A DNA stretch of 41,328 nucleotides, from positions 1-41,328 of the forward strand of contig JAFDVU010000046.1 in NCBI GenBank assembly GCA_018268835.1, written 5' to 3'. Under the pieces are notes generated by a model. The model ran no database searches. It worked only from the letters and a program-made list of their open reading frames with translations, and had not been told where the DNA came from. Numbering within the stretch: position 1 is the stretch's first letter; each line of letters opens with the position of its first letter. The stretch is from Acidobacteriota bacterium. GTDB lineage: Bacteria > Acidobacteriota > Terriglobia > Bryobacterales > Bryobacteraceae. Shown one piece after another: positions 8,683-17,477 of the stretch. Made by a program: the position numbers and the translations under genes.

Positions 8683-9660
8683 CTACAGTTCTTTGCTGGC
8701 GAACTTCCAGGCGTGCTCCACGATCGTCCGCAAGTCCGCGTACTTCGGGGACCAGCCCAGCTTTTGCCGCAGCTTGTCGGAACTCGCCACCAGGGCCGGC
8801 GCATCACCGTCGCGCCGCGGGCCCACCACATAGGGGACTTTTTTCCCGGCGACGGCTTCCACGGTGCGGATTGTCTCCAGCACGGTGTGGCCGATGCCGG
8901 TCCCGACGTTGAAGCGTTCGCTCGCGCCGCCCTGGATCAGGTACTCGAGCGCCAGGATGTGCGCCTGCGCCAGGTCGTTGACGTGGATGTAATCGCGCAC
9001 GCAGGTACCGTCCGGGGTCGGGTAGTCGTCGCCGAACACGGTCAGCGGCTGGCCGGTCTGGATGGCGCGGAAGATGAGCGGGATGAGGTGGGTTTCCGGG
9101 TCGTGCTGCTCACCCAGTCCGCCCTCCGGGTCGGCGCCGCTGGCGTTGAAATACCGCAGGCACACGCTGGTGAGATTGTGGATGCGGTCGTACCACTCCA
9201 GGATTCGCTCCACCATCACCTTCGATTCGCCGTAGGGATTCAGCGCCTGGATCGGGAAGTTCTCGCGAATCGGCGACGAAGCCGGATCGCCGTACACCGC
9301 CGCCGTCGAGGAGAACACGATGTGGCGGACGCCGGTTTCCACCATGGCGCTGAGCAGGGAGAGCGATCCGCTCACGTTGTTGACGAAATACTTCGAGGGC
9401 AGGCGCATGGATTCGCCCACCGCGATGAACGCGGCGAAGTGGATCACGGCCTCGCAGCGGCGCTTGCGCATCAGCCGCGCCAGCGATTCCGTGTCGGCGA
9501 GGTCCATTTCGAACAGGCACGCTTCGGGAACGTTGTGGCGGTGTCCCTTGGAGAGGTTATCGACGACCGTGACTTCGTGGCCTTCGCGCAGCAGTTGCCG
9601 CACGGTATGGGAGCCGATGTAGCCGGCCCCGCCGGTGACTAAGATTTTGCGTGGATTCAC
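8683..9660 (-). CDS. galE: UDP-glucose 4-epimerase
   Basis: This extended short-chain dehydrogenase/reductase interconverts UDP-glucose and UDP-galactose (possibly also the N-acetyl forms) in the cytoplasm and supplies precursors for surface polysaccharides. The NAD-binding GGAGYIG is at 10-16, the catalytic Ser/Thr lies in FSSTAAVYG (116-124), and the YxxxK pair is Tyr143 and Lys147. The 325 residues are close to the usual 330-340. The GTG start at 9660 places the Rossmann strand right after MNPRK. In-frame starts further upstream would run into the divergent ThDP-enzyme gene at 9698. No strong Shine-Dalgarno is visible before the GTG, so the start is the least certain part. Confidence 0.93.
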   Translation of the reverse strand: MNPRKILVTGGAGYIGSHTVRQLLREGHEVTVVDNLSKGHRHNVPEACLFEMDLADTESLARLMRKRRCEAVIHFAAFIAVGESMRLPSKYFVNNVSGSLSLLSAMVETGVRHIVFSSTAAVYGDPASSPIRENFPIQALNPYGESKVMVERILEWYDRIHNLTSVCLRYFNASGADPEGGLGEQHDPETHLIPLIFRAIQTGQPLTVFGDDYPTPDGTCVRDYIHVNDLAQAHILALEYLIQGGASERFNVGTGIGHTVLETIRTVEAVAGKKVPYVVGPRRDGDAPALVASSDKLRQKLGWSPKYADLRTIVEHAWKFASKEL

Positions 9661-9697
9661 AGGGCTATCAGTCTGATTGTAGTAGGATGGCGGTTCT

Positions 9698-11332
9698 ATG
9701 CCAAACGGCGCCGCCTTCTTCGTGGAGGCCGCTACCCAACTGGGCCTGGACACCATCTTCACGCTGGTGGGCGATCACCTCAACGAAGTCCTCGCCGCCG
9801 CCGCGGGCGCGGGGCTGCGCATCGTCGATATGCGGCACGAATCCGGCGTGGCGCACGCGGCCGACGCCTGGGCGCGCATCCACCGCCGGCCGGCACTGGC
9901 GCTGGTCACCGGCGGACCGGGCCACACCAATTCGCTCACCGGCATCGCTACCGCGCACCTGGCGGGCAGTCCGCTGATCGCGGTCAGCGGAAGCCGCGCC
10001 CGCGCGCTGGCCGGACGTCAGTCCTTCCAGGACATCGATCAGGCGGCGATGACGCTGCCGGTGGTCAAGTGGGCGGCGGAGGTGCCCGCGGCCGGTGAGA
10101 TCCCTTTTTTCCTGCGCCGCGCTTTCGCAGAAGCCAACTCGGGGCGCCGCGGAGCCGTCCACCTGACCATCCCGGTGGACGTCTTCACCTCGACCGCCGC
10201 TTCTCCGCCTGCCGCGCCCGCCATCGCCGAGCCGGCCGCTCCGGTCCCCGGCGGGCTCGACCGCGTGGCCGATCTGCTGCGGCGCGCCGAGCGGCCGGTG
10301 GTGATTGCCGGCAGCGGCGTGTGGTGGTCCGGCGCGGGCGGCGCGCTGCGCCGCTTCGTCGAACGCTGGCAGGTGCCCCTCTACACCATCACGATGGCGC
10401 GCGGCATCGTGAGCGACGACCATCCGCTGTGCATGGGCTACGCCGACCCGGCGCTGAACCGCGCCGCGCATCGCGCTTTCCGCGAGGCGGACTTTTTCCT
10501 CATCGCCGGGAAGCGGATCGATTACCGCCTGGCGCTCGGTGGCGCGCGGCTGTTCCCGCCGGAAGCGAGGTTTGCGCAGATCGATATTCATCCGCAGGAA
10601 CTCGGGCTCAACCGGGCGCTCGATGCCGCGGTCCACGGCGACGTGGGGAGCGCGCTCGCTGCGCTGGCCGAAGAGACGCCCGCACCCGCGCGCGCCGGCT
10701 GGCTAGAGCGCGTCCGCGAGTTGCGCGAGGAATGGCGCGCCGCGCTGGAAGCCTCCACGGCCGACGCCGCGCTCTTCTTCCGCGGGTTGCGGGACTCGCT
10801 GCCCGGAGACGTCCTCTACTCCTGGGACGGTGGCGATTTCGCCCACTGGGGACGCGCCATCCTGCCCGCGCGCACACCCGGCGGCTGGCTGCGCCTGGGT
10901 CCACTGGGTACGATCGGTTCCTCGCTGCCCAACGCGATTGCGCTGCAACTCGCGCATCCGGGGCGGCCCGTGGTGGCCATCACGGGCGATGGCGCGGTGG
11001 GCTTCTACCTGGCCGAGATGGACACGCTGGTGCGCTACCGCCTGCCAGTAGTACTGATCGTGGGCAACGATGCGGGCTGGGGTCTCGAGCGCGAACTGCA
11101 GTCCTGGGCCACGGGGGGCGCCCCAACGGTCGCCTGCGAACTGGCGCGCGCCCGCTACGACCTGGTGATGCAGGCGTTCGGGGGCGGCGGCGAGAGCATC
11201 GAGCGCCCGGATCAACTTCCCGCGGCGCTCGCCCGCGCCTTCGCTTCCGGCTTGCCTTACTGCATCAACCTGAACATCCGCGGCGCGCGGTCCCCCTTCA
11301 CTGACTGGCAAATCGAAGGCAAGCGGCGATAG
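9698..11332 (+). CDS. Thiamine-diphosphate enzyme, acetolactate synthase-like
   Basis: A 544-residue member of the ThDP-dependent decarboxylase/carboligase superfamily. The N-terminal PYR domain has the cofactor-activating Glu48 in DMRHESGVAHAAD. A central Rossmann-like domain follows (about 185-330). The C-terminal PP domain has the GDG...N motif at Gly430-Gly432 (GDGAVGF, then GNDAGWG) for Mg-ThDP. The overall pattern fits the large-subunit acetolactate synthase, oxalyl-CoA decarboxylase and benzaldehyde lyase group. No regulatory small subunit (ilvN) lies next to it, so biosynthetic IlvB is not assured; a catabolic 2-oxoacid or acyloin enzyme is equally possible. It starts 37 bp from the galE start on the other strand and precedes coaD by 51 bp. 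Confidence 0.85.
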   Translation: MPNGAAFFVEAATQLGLDTIFTLVGDHLNEVLAAAAGAGLRIVDMRHESGVAHAADAWARIHRRPALALVTGGPGHTNSLTGIATAHLAGSPLIAVSGSRARALAGRQSFQDIDQAAMTLPVVKWAAEVPAAGEIPFFLRRAFAEANSGRRGAVHLTIPVDVFTSTAASPPAAPAIAEPAAPVPGGLDRVADLLRRAERPVVIAGSGVWWSGAGGALRRFVERWQVPLYTITMARGIVSDDHPLCMGYADPALNRAAHRAFREADFFLIAGKRIDYRLALGGARLFPPEARFAQIDIHPQELGLNRALDAAVHGDVGSALAALAEETPAPARAGWLERVRELREEWRAALEASTADAALFFRGLRDSLPGDVLYSWDGGDFAHWGRAILPARTPGGWLRLGPLGTIGSSLPNAIALQLAHPGRPVVAITGDGAVGFYLAEMDTLVRYRLPVVLIVGNDAGWGLERELQSWATGGAPTVACELARARYDLVMQAFGGGGESIERPDQLPAALARAFASGLPYCINLNIRGARSPFTDWQIEGKRR

Positions 11333-11383
11333 CCGGTCAATTTTCCGGTAAAATAAAAGGACCGTCGTTCCAGGACTGAACGT

Positions 11384-11896
11384 TTGTCGCAAAAGCCGTC
11401 CCACGTCATCGCTATCTACCCCGGATCTTTCGACCCGATTACCAACGGTCACCTCGATCTGATCCAACGCGGCTCGCGAATTTTCGACCGGTTGATCGTA
11501 TCCATCCTGCGCAACGACGACAAGGAGCCGCTCTTTACCGTGGAAGAGCGCATGGAAATGCTCCGCGAGGTGCTGTGCGTGTACCCCAACGTACGGGTCG
11601 ATTGCTTCGACGGACTCCTCGTGGATCACGCAAGCGCGCAACAGGCTACCGTGCTGCTGCGCGGCATCCGCGCCATTTCCGATTATGAGTACGAGCTGCA
11701 GATGGCCCTGATGAATCGCCGGCTCCGGCCGGAAATCGAGACCGTGTTCATGATGGCCAATGAAGCCTACTCCTTCATCAGTTCCCGGCTGGTGAAGCAG
11801 GTGTTTTTCCTCGGCGGGAACATCACCGGGCTTGTGCCGCCCTCGGTAGAGGCGCGCCTGACCACCCGTCTGAGCAAACGAGATTCAGCAAAATAA
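11384..11896 (+). CDS. coaD: Pantetheine-phosphate adenylyltransferase
   Basis: This enzyme transfers AMP from ATP to 4'-phosphopantetheine, making dephospho-CoA, the penultimate step of coenzyme A synthesis. The 170 residues are near the family's 160. The nucleotidyltransferase motif YPGSFDPITNGHLDL (12-26, catalytic His23) and the C-terminal ISSRLVKQV motif are clear. No ATG precedes the first conserved strand; the start is TTG 11384, with AGGA about nine bases upstream. The aminotransferase gene begins 22 bp after the stop, so the two are probably co-transcribed. Function is assigned with high certainty. Confidence 0.96.
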   Translation: MSQKPSHVIAIYPGSFDPITNGHLDLIQRGSRIFDRLIVSILRNDDKEPLFTVEERMEMLREVLCVYPNVRVDCFDGLLVDHASAQQATVLLRGIRAISDYEYELQMALMNRRLRPEIETVFMMANEAYSFISSRLVKQVFFLGGNITGLVPPSVEARLTTRLSKRDSAK

Positions 11897-11918
11897 GAGA
11901 AGGGGCGTAACGAACTCC

Positions 11919-13109
11919 ATGCAGGCAGCAGCCTACCCGATCGCGGATCGCATCTCATCGATCAGCGTGTCTTCCACTATGAAGGTCGCCCAGGACGCGG
12001 AAAAGCTCCGCTCCGAAGGCGTTGACGTCGTCGATTTCGGCGCGGGTGAACCCGACTTTCCCACCCCCGACAACATCAAGCAGGCCGCCGTTCGCGCCCT
12101 GGACCAGAACTTCACCAAGTACACGGCCGCGGGCGGCACGCTTGAGTTGAAGAAGGCTGTCTGCGAGCGCCACGCGGCCGATTTCGGCACCGACTACAAG
12201 CCCGGCGAGTGCCTCATTACGGTGGGCGGCAAGCACATCATCTTCAACCTGATCCAGGCCTTGGTCAATCCGGGCGACGAAGTGGTCATTCCGGTGCCCT
12301 ACTGGGTCACTTACAAGGACGTGGTGAACTACGCCGGCGGGAAGTGCGTGTTCGTCGATACCGACGAGCAGGCAGGCTTCACCTTCACCGCCGCCATGAT
12401 CGAGCCGCACCTCAGCGCGCGCACGCGGCTGGTAATCATCAACTCGCCCTCCAACCCGAGCGGCGCCGTGCTGGACCGCGAAGAGTTCGAGAAGATCTTC
12501 AAGCTCACCTCCTCGCGCGGCATCTACCTGATGACCGATGAGTGCTACTGCCAGTTTCTCTACGATAGCCAGCCGTTTTCCATCGCCTCGCTGCCGGGCG
12601 CCAAGGAGACCGTGCTGGTGGCCGGGTCGCTTTCCAAGACCTACGCGATGACCGGGTGGCGGGTCGGGTTCGGCCTGGTGCCGCAGCCGATCGTCGGGGC
12701 CATGACCAAGTTGCAGAGCCACTCCACGTCCAACCCGACCTCGATCGCGCAGAAGGCCGCCGTGGAAGCCCTGCGCGGGCCCCAGGAATCGGTGCAGACC
12801 ATGCTGGCCGAGTACCGCAAGCGGCGGGATTTCGTGGTAGACCGGCTGCGCGCCATCCCCGGCGTCACCTGCGCGGAGCCGCGCGGCGCGTTCTACGCTT
12901 ATCCGAACCTTTCGAACGTGATCGGCAAGAACGGCATCCACAACACCCTGAAACTGTCCGAGCACCTGCTCGGCGAAGCCCACGTGGCCGTGGTTCCGGG
13001 CGAGGCCTTCGGAACCGAACAGCACGTGCGCATCTCCTACGCCACGTCGATGACGGAACTGGAACGCGGGCTCGACCGCATCCACGAGTTCGTCAAGAAG
13101 CATGCCTGA
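11919..13109 (+). CDS. aspC: Class I pyridoxal-phosphate aspartate aminotransferase
   Basis: A fold-type I PLP aminotransferase of 396 residues, which moves amino groups between aspartate and 2-oxoglutarate and perhaps other acceptors. The Schiff-base lysine is Lys240 in AGSLSKTYAMTGWR. The INSPSNPSGAVL motif near 175 and the C-terminal RISYATS, with the substrate-carboxylate Arg, are typical of the Thermus/Bacillus-type (I-gamma) aspartate aminotransferases. A good ribosome-binding site (AAGGGG) lies before ATG 11919. The 3' end overlaps the mannose-6-phosphate isomerase start by 8 bp, which implies coupled translation. Some relatives also act as prephenate or aromatic aminotransferases, so the exact substrate range is open. 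Confidence 0.92.
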   Translation: MQAAAYPIADRISSISVSSTMKVAQDAEKLRSEGVDVVDFGAGEPDFPTPDNIKQAAVRALDQNFTKYTAAGGTLELKKAVCERHAADFGTDYKPGECLITVGGKHIIFNLIQALVNPGDEVVIPVPYWVTYKDVVNYAGGKCVFVDTDEQAGFTFTAAMIEPHLSARTRLVIINSPSNPSGAVLDREEFEKIFKLTSSRGIYLMTDECYCQFLYDSQPFSIASLPGAKETVLVAGSLSKTYAMTGWRVGFGLVPQPIVGAMTKLQSHSTSNPTSIAQKAAVEALRGPQESVQTMLAEYRKRRDFVVDRLRAIPGVTCAEPRGAFYAYPNLSNVIGKNGIHNTLKLSEHLLGEAHVAVVPGEAFGTEQHVRISYATSMTELERGLDRIHEFVKKHA

Positions 13110-13896
13110 TCCGGTTCGACTCACCCCCGAATTGCGCGAGCGCGTGTGGGGCCGGCTCCGCCTGGCCCCCTGGTTCGCGGATCCCGCCCGGCCCATCGGC
13201 GAGGCGTGGTATCTGGCGGACCGAGACCTCCCGATCCTGGTCAAGCTGATCTTCACCAGCGAGCGTCTGAGCGTACAGGTACACCCCGAAGACGGTGAGG
13301 ACGGCCCGCGCGGCAAGACCGAGATGTGGCACATTCTCGACGCCGAGCCCGGCGCCACCATCGCGCTGGGCTTTCGCGAGCCGGTCACGCGCGACCGGTT
13401 GTGGGAGGCGACGCGGACCGGCGAGGTCGAACAGTTGCTCAACTGGGTGCCGGTGAAGGCGGGCGAGACGTACTTCACGCCGGCGCACACGGTGCACGCG
13501 ATCGGCGCGGGCATCGTGCTGGCCGAGATTCAGCAGAACTCCGACGTGACGTACCGATTGTGGGATTACGGACGTCCGCGCGAGATCCATGTCGACAAGG
13601 CGGTCCCGTTGAGCGACCTTGGCGTCCATCCGGGGGCGGTGGTTCCCCGGCCCATCGCCGAAGGACGCGAGGAACTCGTCCGCTCCAGACACTTCGTAAC
13701 CGAACTGGTGCGGATGGCTCCGGGGCAGGTCCTCACCCCGGAGCATCACGAATGCCAGTTGTGGATCTGCATCGAGGGTGCGGGCGTTGTCGGCGGCAAA
13801 CCCTGCCGTGCCGGCGAAGTCTGGTGGCTGCCGGCGCCGGCCGAGGTGCGGGCGGAATCCACGGCGCGCTTCCTGCGCACGTGGTATCCCGGCTGA
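13102..13896 (+). CDS. manA: Mannose-6-phosphate isomerase, class I (short form)
   Basis: This zinc-dependent cupin enzyme interconverts fructose-6-phosphate and mannose-6-phosphate and feeds GDP-mannose synthesis for glycans. Metal ligands are visible in the usual order: Gln59 and His61 in SVQVHPED, Glu74 in KTEMWHIL, and His132 in PAHTVHAIG. The conserved QQNSDVTYRLWDYGR segment carries the catalytic Arg. At 264 residues it is shorter than the ManA of Bacillus (about 315), mainly because of a trimmed N-terminus and insertion domain. The ATG at 13102 lies inside the last codons of the aminotransferase gene. It converges on the Oar-like receptor gene with only 13 bp between stops. Confidence 0.92.
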   Translation: MPDPVRLTPELRERVWGRLRLAPWFADPARPIGEAWYLADRDLPILVKLIFTSERLSVQVHPEDGEDGPRGKTEMWHILDAEPGATIALGFREPVTRDRLWEATRTGEVEQLLNWVPVKAGETYFTPAHTVHAIGAGIVLAEIQQNSDVTYRLWDYGRPREIHVDKAVPLSDLGVHPGAVVPRPIAEGREELVRSRHFVTELVRMAPGQVLTPEHHECQLWICIEGAGVVGGKPCRAGEVWWLPAPAEVRAESTARFLRTWYPG

Positions 13897-13909
13897 CGCC
13901 GCCCGGCGC

Positions 13910-16900
13910 TCAGAAGAGGAGCTTCGCCGAAACCTGGATCAGCCTGGGGAAGTTCTGCTGGCCGACCGGGAGCATGCCAAAGCGGACGTCGGTGCGGGTG
14001 GTGTCGGGCGCGCCGTAGAGCGGGTGGTTGAAGAGGTTGAAGGCCTCCGCGCGGAGGTTGAAGCGCCAACGCTCGGTGAAGGTGAAGGTCTTGGCGCCGG
14101 CGAGGTTGATGGAAGAGTTGTCCATCTGGCGCAGCCAGGCGTAGCGGTCCGGGACGGCGCGCAGTGTGTAGTTGGGGCGGGCGCGGTAGCAGTTGGGGGT
14201 GTTATTGAACCACTCGCCGGGAATCTGGTTGGAGACCAGGAACTGCGGCGAACAGTAGTTCACGGCGTCGATACCGGCCACGGGGATGCCGCTGGTGTAG
14301 CGGTAGATCCAGTTCATGGTCCAGCCGCCGATCGCGCCGTTCACGTACTTGTTCGTGGAGACCAGGAAGTGCCGCCCATGGCCGAAGGGCAGGTCCCACA
14401 CGCCTGTGTAGGAGACGCTTTGCGGCTTATCGTAACTGACTAACTCGTGCACCGGTCCCTCGGCTAAGTTCCAATTATTGATGATGTTCGCCCACTGGGT
14501 GTTCTTGCTGAAGGTGTAGGCGAACACCATGGTGAGCGCGCCGCCGCGGCTGCGCACGCCGGCGAACCGCTTGCTGACGCTGAGTTGCAGGGCGTCGTAG
14601 CGGTAGCGGGCCCACGGGTTGGTGTTTTCGGTGACACCGTTGAACAGGGGGAAGAAGCGGTAGAGGTCGCGCGCGGCGATATTGGGACTGGCGCCGAAGG
14701 TCGTGTTGCGCGGCAGGATGTTGTAGAAAGGATTCGGCACGGTGCCGTCGAGGAAGCTGTTGGCGGCCTGCCCTTTGAGGAAAATATCCATGGGCAGATA
14801 GTCCTGGTTGTAAGTCATGGTGTCGTGGTTGGTGATGCTGCCCACGTAGGATAGATCGAGCTTGAGCGCCCACGGCAGCATGTGCTGGATGCCGAAGGAG
14901 TACTGGAAGGTGCGGGGGATGAGGCGCTGGCGGCCGTCGTAGCTGACGCCGTTGCCCACGTTGGTCAGCAGGCCGAGGGAACTGCCGGTGGGAGCGACCA
15001 GGCCATCGGGGAAGGGATTCGCCAGCGAGTACGCGCCCGTAAGCCCGGCGGCGGGCGTCATGTCGCCGTTGAGGGAGCGGGTGTAGGCGGTCTGCTGGCT
15101 GAAGCCGTCGGTGAGGTTGGCCTGGGTGGCCGTGCGGTGGAAGATGCCGAAGCCGGTGCGCAAGACGCTGCCGCGGGTGAAGGACCAGGCGATGCCGATG
15201 CGCGGCTGAATGTTCTGCCAGTCGGTATAGTAGGTGCGGCGCGATTGGCCGGGGCCGATGAAGGTCTTGCCCCCGTAGAGCACCGCGGGCGGCGCTGGAT
15301 ACGGGTAGGTGGGGTTTTTCACGTCGTACGCGGCTTTGTCGGCGGCCCACACGGCCAGGATCCGGTCGCTGAGCGGGTTCTTCGCGGTGGTGTCGAAGCC
15401 GTTGTTGACGCGGTTCCAGCGTTCGACGAAGGGCACCTGCACGTCGTAGCGCAGCCCGAGGTTGAGAGTCAGGTTGCGCCGCACCTTCCAATCCTCCTGC
15501 ACGAAAAAGCCGTAATACGGCCAGGTGCGGTAGTAGGTGTCGTTCCAATCGACAAAGCCGCTGCCGGGGATGCCGAGCAGCACGTCGGCGATGCCGCTGC
15601 CCACGGTGGTGGCGCCGGCGGTCAGGGGATACTGCTGGGTAGCGTAGCGCGTGAAGCTGAGTTGCCCGTTGGCCTGTCCGATGCTGCCGCTGCCGCGCAT
15701 GGCGTAGACCAGGTCGGCGCCGAACTTGATGGTGCGATTGCCGCGGGTCATGGTGACGGTGGGGACGACGTTCCACTGGTTGTCGGTGGTCCAGGTGTAG
15801 AGGTTGGCGCCGTTGCCGAACAGGTTGGCGAACTGATCGATCAGAATGCGCGGCGGGAAATCGCCGGTGGAGGTGGGCGCGTGGATGGCGCCGGCCATGC
15901 CGAGATCCTTGGCGGTGACGCCGTTGGCGGTGTTGGCGTCGGGGAAGTAGCTGGTAAACCGGCCGAAACTGGCGCGCAGGTCGAGGATCGCGGTGGGCGT
16001 GAGGATGCGGGTCCACGAGGCGATGAAGTTCATGTCGGTGCGCTGTGTGTCGATGTTGCCGCCCGCGGCGGGTCCGGGGATGCCGGTCTGGTTGCGATAC
16101 TCCTGGCCGTGCTGAAAGGTGACGATGGCGTTGACCTTGTCCCGGTCGCCGAAATTGCGGTCCCAGCGGACCATAGGCTGGTCGTAGCGGTACTTTCCGG
16201 TGGAGTTGGCGTAGACGAAGTTGGAAACCAGCCCGGAGGTGTTGGGCGCGGGGTAGAAGGAGAGGATCTTCTCGCCGGCCGGGCTGATGCGGCTCGAGGG
16301 TATGACATTGCCGGGGAAGGGATTGCGGATAAAGGTGCTGGCGCAGGTGCCGCTGACATCGACTTTGCTCACGCAGGCATGGCCGGTGAGGGGATCGTAG
16401 ATGGTCATGTTGTATTCGGTGAAGTGCCGGCCGTCGCGCAGGTCCATGGGCGGGACGCTGGCCACCACGGGGAAGGGCACGCGCTCGCGGAAGCCTTCGA
16501 AGCTGACGAAGATGAACTCACGGTTCTTGCGGATGGCGGTGCCGAACGTGCCGCCGAACTGGTTGGTGATGTGCTTGCCCCGCGGCGCGCCTACCTGGTT
16601 GTTCTGCGTGTAGTTGGCGTCCAGGATGGAGTTGCGCATGTAGTTGAACAAGGTGCCGCTGGTGCGGTTGCTTCCGGACTTGATCGTGGTGTTGACGGAG
16701 CCGCCTCCGGTGCGGCCGATGGCGGCGTCGTAGGTGTTGACCATCACCTTGAACTCCTGCACGGCGTCGGCATTGGGCGCGACCTGCCAGCTTCCCGTGA
16801 GGCTGACGGGCGCGCCGTTCAGCGAAAAACTGTTGGTGCCCTGCACGCCGCCGTTCATGACGTAGCTGCCGTTGACGTCCCATCCGCGGGTGCCGCTGAA

Positions 16901-17410
16901 GCCGGAGGCGCCGAACTGTTCCTGGGTGAAGAGGACGCCCGGGGTGTTATCGAGGAGCATGTAAATCTGGCGACCGTTGAGCGGGTACTCGCTGACCATG
17001 GTGGAGTCGAAATTGAGGCCGCCGGAGGCGTCTCCGGTCTGCAGGGCGTCGACCTCCTCGGTGACAGTGATCTGGCTGTCGATGCCGCCGACTTCGAGCC
17101 GGAAGCCGAGGTCGAGTTTCTGGGCGACGAGCAGGCTCACATTGTCGCGCACGAATTTCTTGAAGCCGCCGGCGGTGGCCTCCACTTGGTAGGTGCCGGG
17201 CGTCAGGTACGGCAGCGTGTAGAAGCCGTCGCGATTGGTGGCGGCTTCGGTGGACTGGTTGGTATCGGTCTGGACGGCGCGCACCTTCGCTCCCGCGATC
17301 GGCGCGCCGCTCGAATCGGTGACGTAGCCGCTGATGGTGGCGCGGAAGTCCTGCGCGAAAGCCGGCACGCAGAGCAGGGCAAGGATCGTGACAATCCCGT
17401 TACGGCGCAT
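13910..17410 (-). CDS. Oar-like TonB-dependent outer-membrane receptor with CarboxypepD_reg-like domain
   Basis: A 1166-residue outer-membrane protein. The signal peptide MRRNGIVTILALLCVPAFAQ is followed by a carboxypeptidase-regulatory-like beta-sandwich at about 24-105 (ISGYVTDSSGAPIAGAKV, TPGTYQVEATAGGF), then a plug-like region (about 120-280) and a long beta-barrel rich in aromatic residues. It ends in Phe (VSAKLLF), the usual Bam recognition feature. This architecture is greatly expanded in Acidobacteria and related to Myxococcus Oar. It probably imports or binds a large oligomeric substrate, perhaps glycans or peptides, using TonB energy. ATG 17410 is supported by a GGGAAAGGGA ribosome-binding site and the signal peptide. 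It is preceded by the glycosyltransferase terminator, so it probably has its own promoter. Ligand unknown. Confidence 0.9.
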   Translation of the reverse strand: MRRNGIVTILALLCVPAFAQDFRATISGYVTDSSGAPIAGAKVRAVQTDTNQSTEAATNRDGFYTLPYLTPGTYQVEATAGGFKKFVRDNVSLLVAQKLDLGFRLEVGGIDSQITVTEEVDALQTGDASGGLNFDSTMVSEYPLNGRQIYMLLDNTPGVLFTQEQFGASGFSGTRGWDVNGSYVMNGGVQGTNSFSLNGAPVSLTGSWQVAPNADAVQEFKVMVNTYDAAIGRTGGGSVNTTIKSGSNRTSGTLFNYMRNSILDANYTQNNQVGAPRGKHITNQFGGTFGTAIRKNREFIFVSFEGFRERVPFPVVASVPPMDLRDGRHFTEYNMTIYDPLTGHACVSKVDVSGTCASTFIRNPFPGNVIPSSRISPAGEKILSFYPAPNTSGLVSNFVYANSTGKYRYDQPMVRWDRNFGDRDKVNAIVTFQHGQEYRNQTGIPGPAAGGNIDTQRTDMNFIASWTRILTPTAILDLRASFGRFTSYFPDANTANGVTAKDLGMAGAIHAPTSTGDFPPRILIDQFANLFGNGANLYTWTTDNQWNVVPTVTMTRGNRTIKFGADLVYAMRGSGSIGQANGQLSFTRYATQQYPLTAGATTVGSGIADVLLGIPGSGFVDWNDTYYRTWPYYGFFVQEDWKVRRNLTLNLGLRYDVQVPFVERWNRVNNGFDTTAKNPLSDRILAVWAADKAAYDVKNPTYPYPAPPAVLYGGKTFIGPGQSRRTYYTDWQNIQPRIGIAWSFTRGSVLRTGFGIFHRTATQANLTDGFSQQTAYTRSLNGDMTPAAGLTGAYSLANPFPDGLVAPTGSSLGLLTNVGNGVSYDGRQRLIPRTFQYSFGIQHMLPWALKLDLSYVGSITNHDTMTYNQDYLPMDIFLKGQAANSFLDGTVPNPFYNILPRNTTFGASPNIAARDLYRFFPLFNGVTENTNPWARYRYDALQLSVSKRFAGVRSRGGALTMVFAYTFSKNTQWANIINNWNLAEGPVHELVSYDKPQSVSYTGVWDLPFGHGRHFLVSTNKYVNGAIGGWTMNWIYRYTSGIPVAGIDAVNYCSPQFLVSNQIPGEWFNNTPNCYRARPNYTLRAVPDRYAWLRQMDNSSINLAGAKTFTFTERWRFNLRAEAFNLFNHPLYGAPDTTRTDVRFGMLPVGQQNFPRLIQVSAKLLF

Positions 17411-17446
17411 TCCCTTTCCCCCCAAGGAAGAGAGTGGATCGGGAGA

Positions 17447-17452
17447 ATTGTA
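17447..17452 (-). promoter_or_regulatory. Candidate -10 element for the Oar-like receptor gene
   Basis: Read on the minus strand, TACAAT (five of six to consensus) lies 36 bp upstream of the ATG at 17410, just after the T-tract that ends the previous gene. No convincing -35 hexamer is present, so this is a weak call. Confidence 0.25.
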
Positions 17453-17453
17453 C

Positions 17454-17474
17454 AAAAAAATGCGCCCGGCCGCA
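17454..17474 (-). terminator. Intrinsic terminator after the glycosyltransferase gene
   Basis: On the minus strand, a short TGCG/CGCA stem with a GC-rich six-base loop (17461-17474) is followed directly by seven T residues (17454-17460), four bases after the stop codon of the glycosyltransferase gene. The stem is short but the T-run and position fit a rho-independent terminator. Confidence 0.55.
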
Positions 17475-17477
17475 GGG

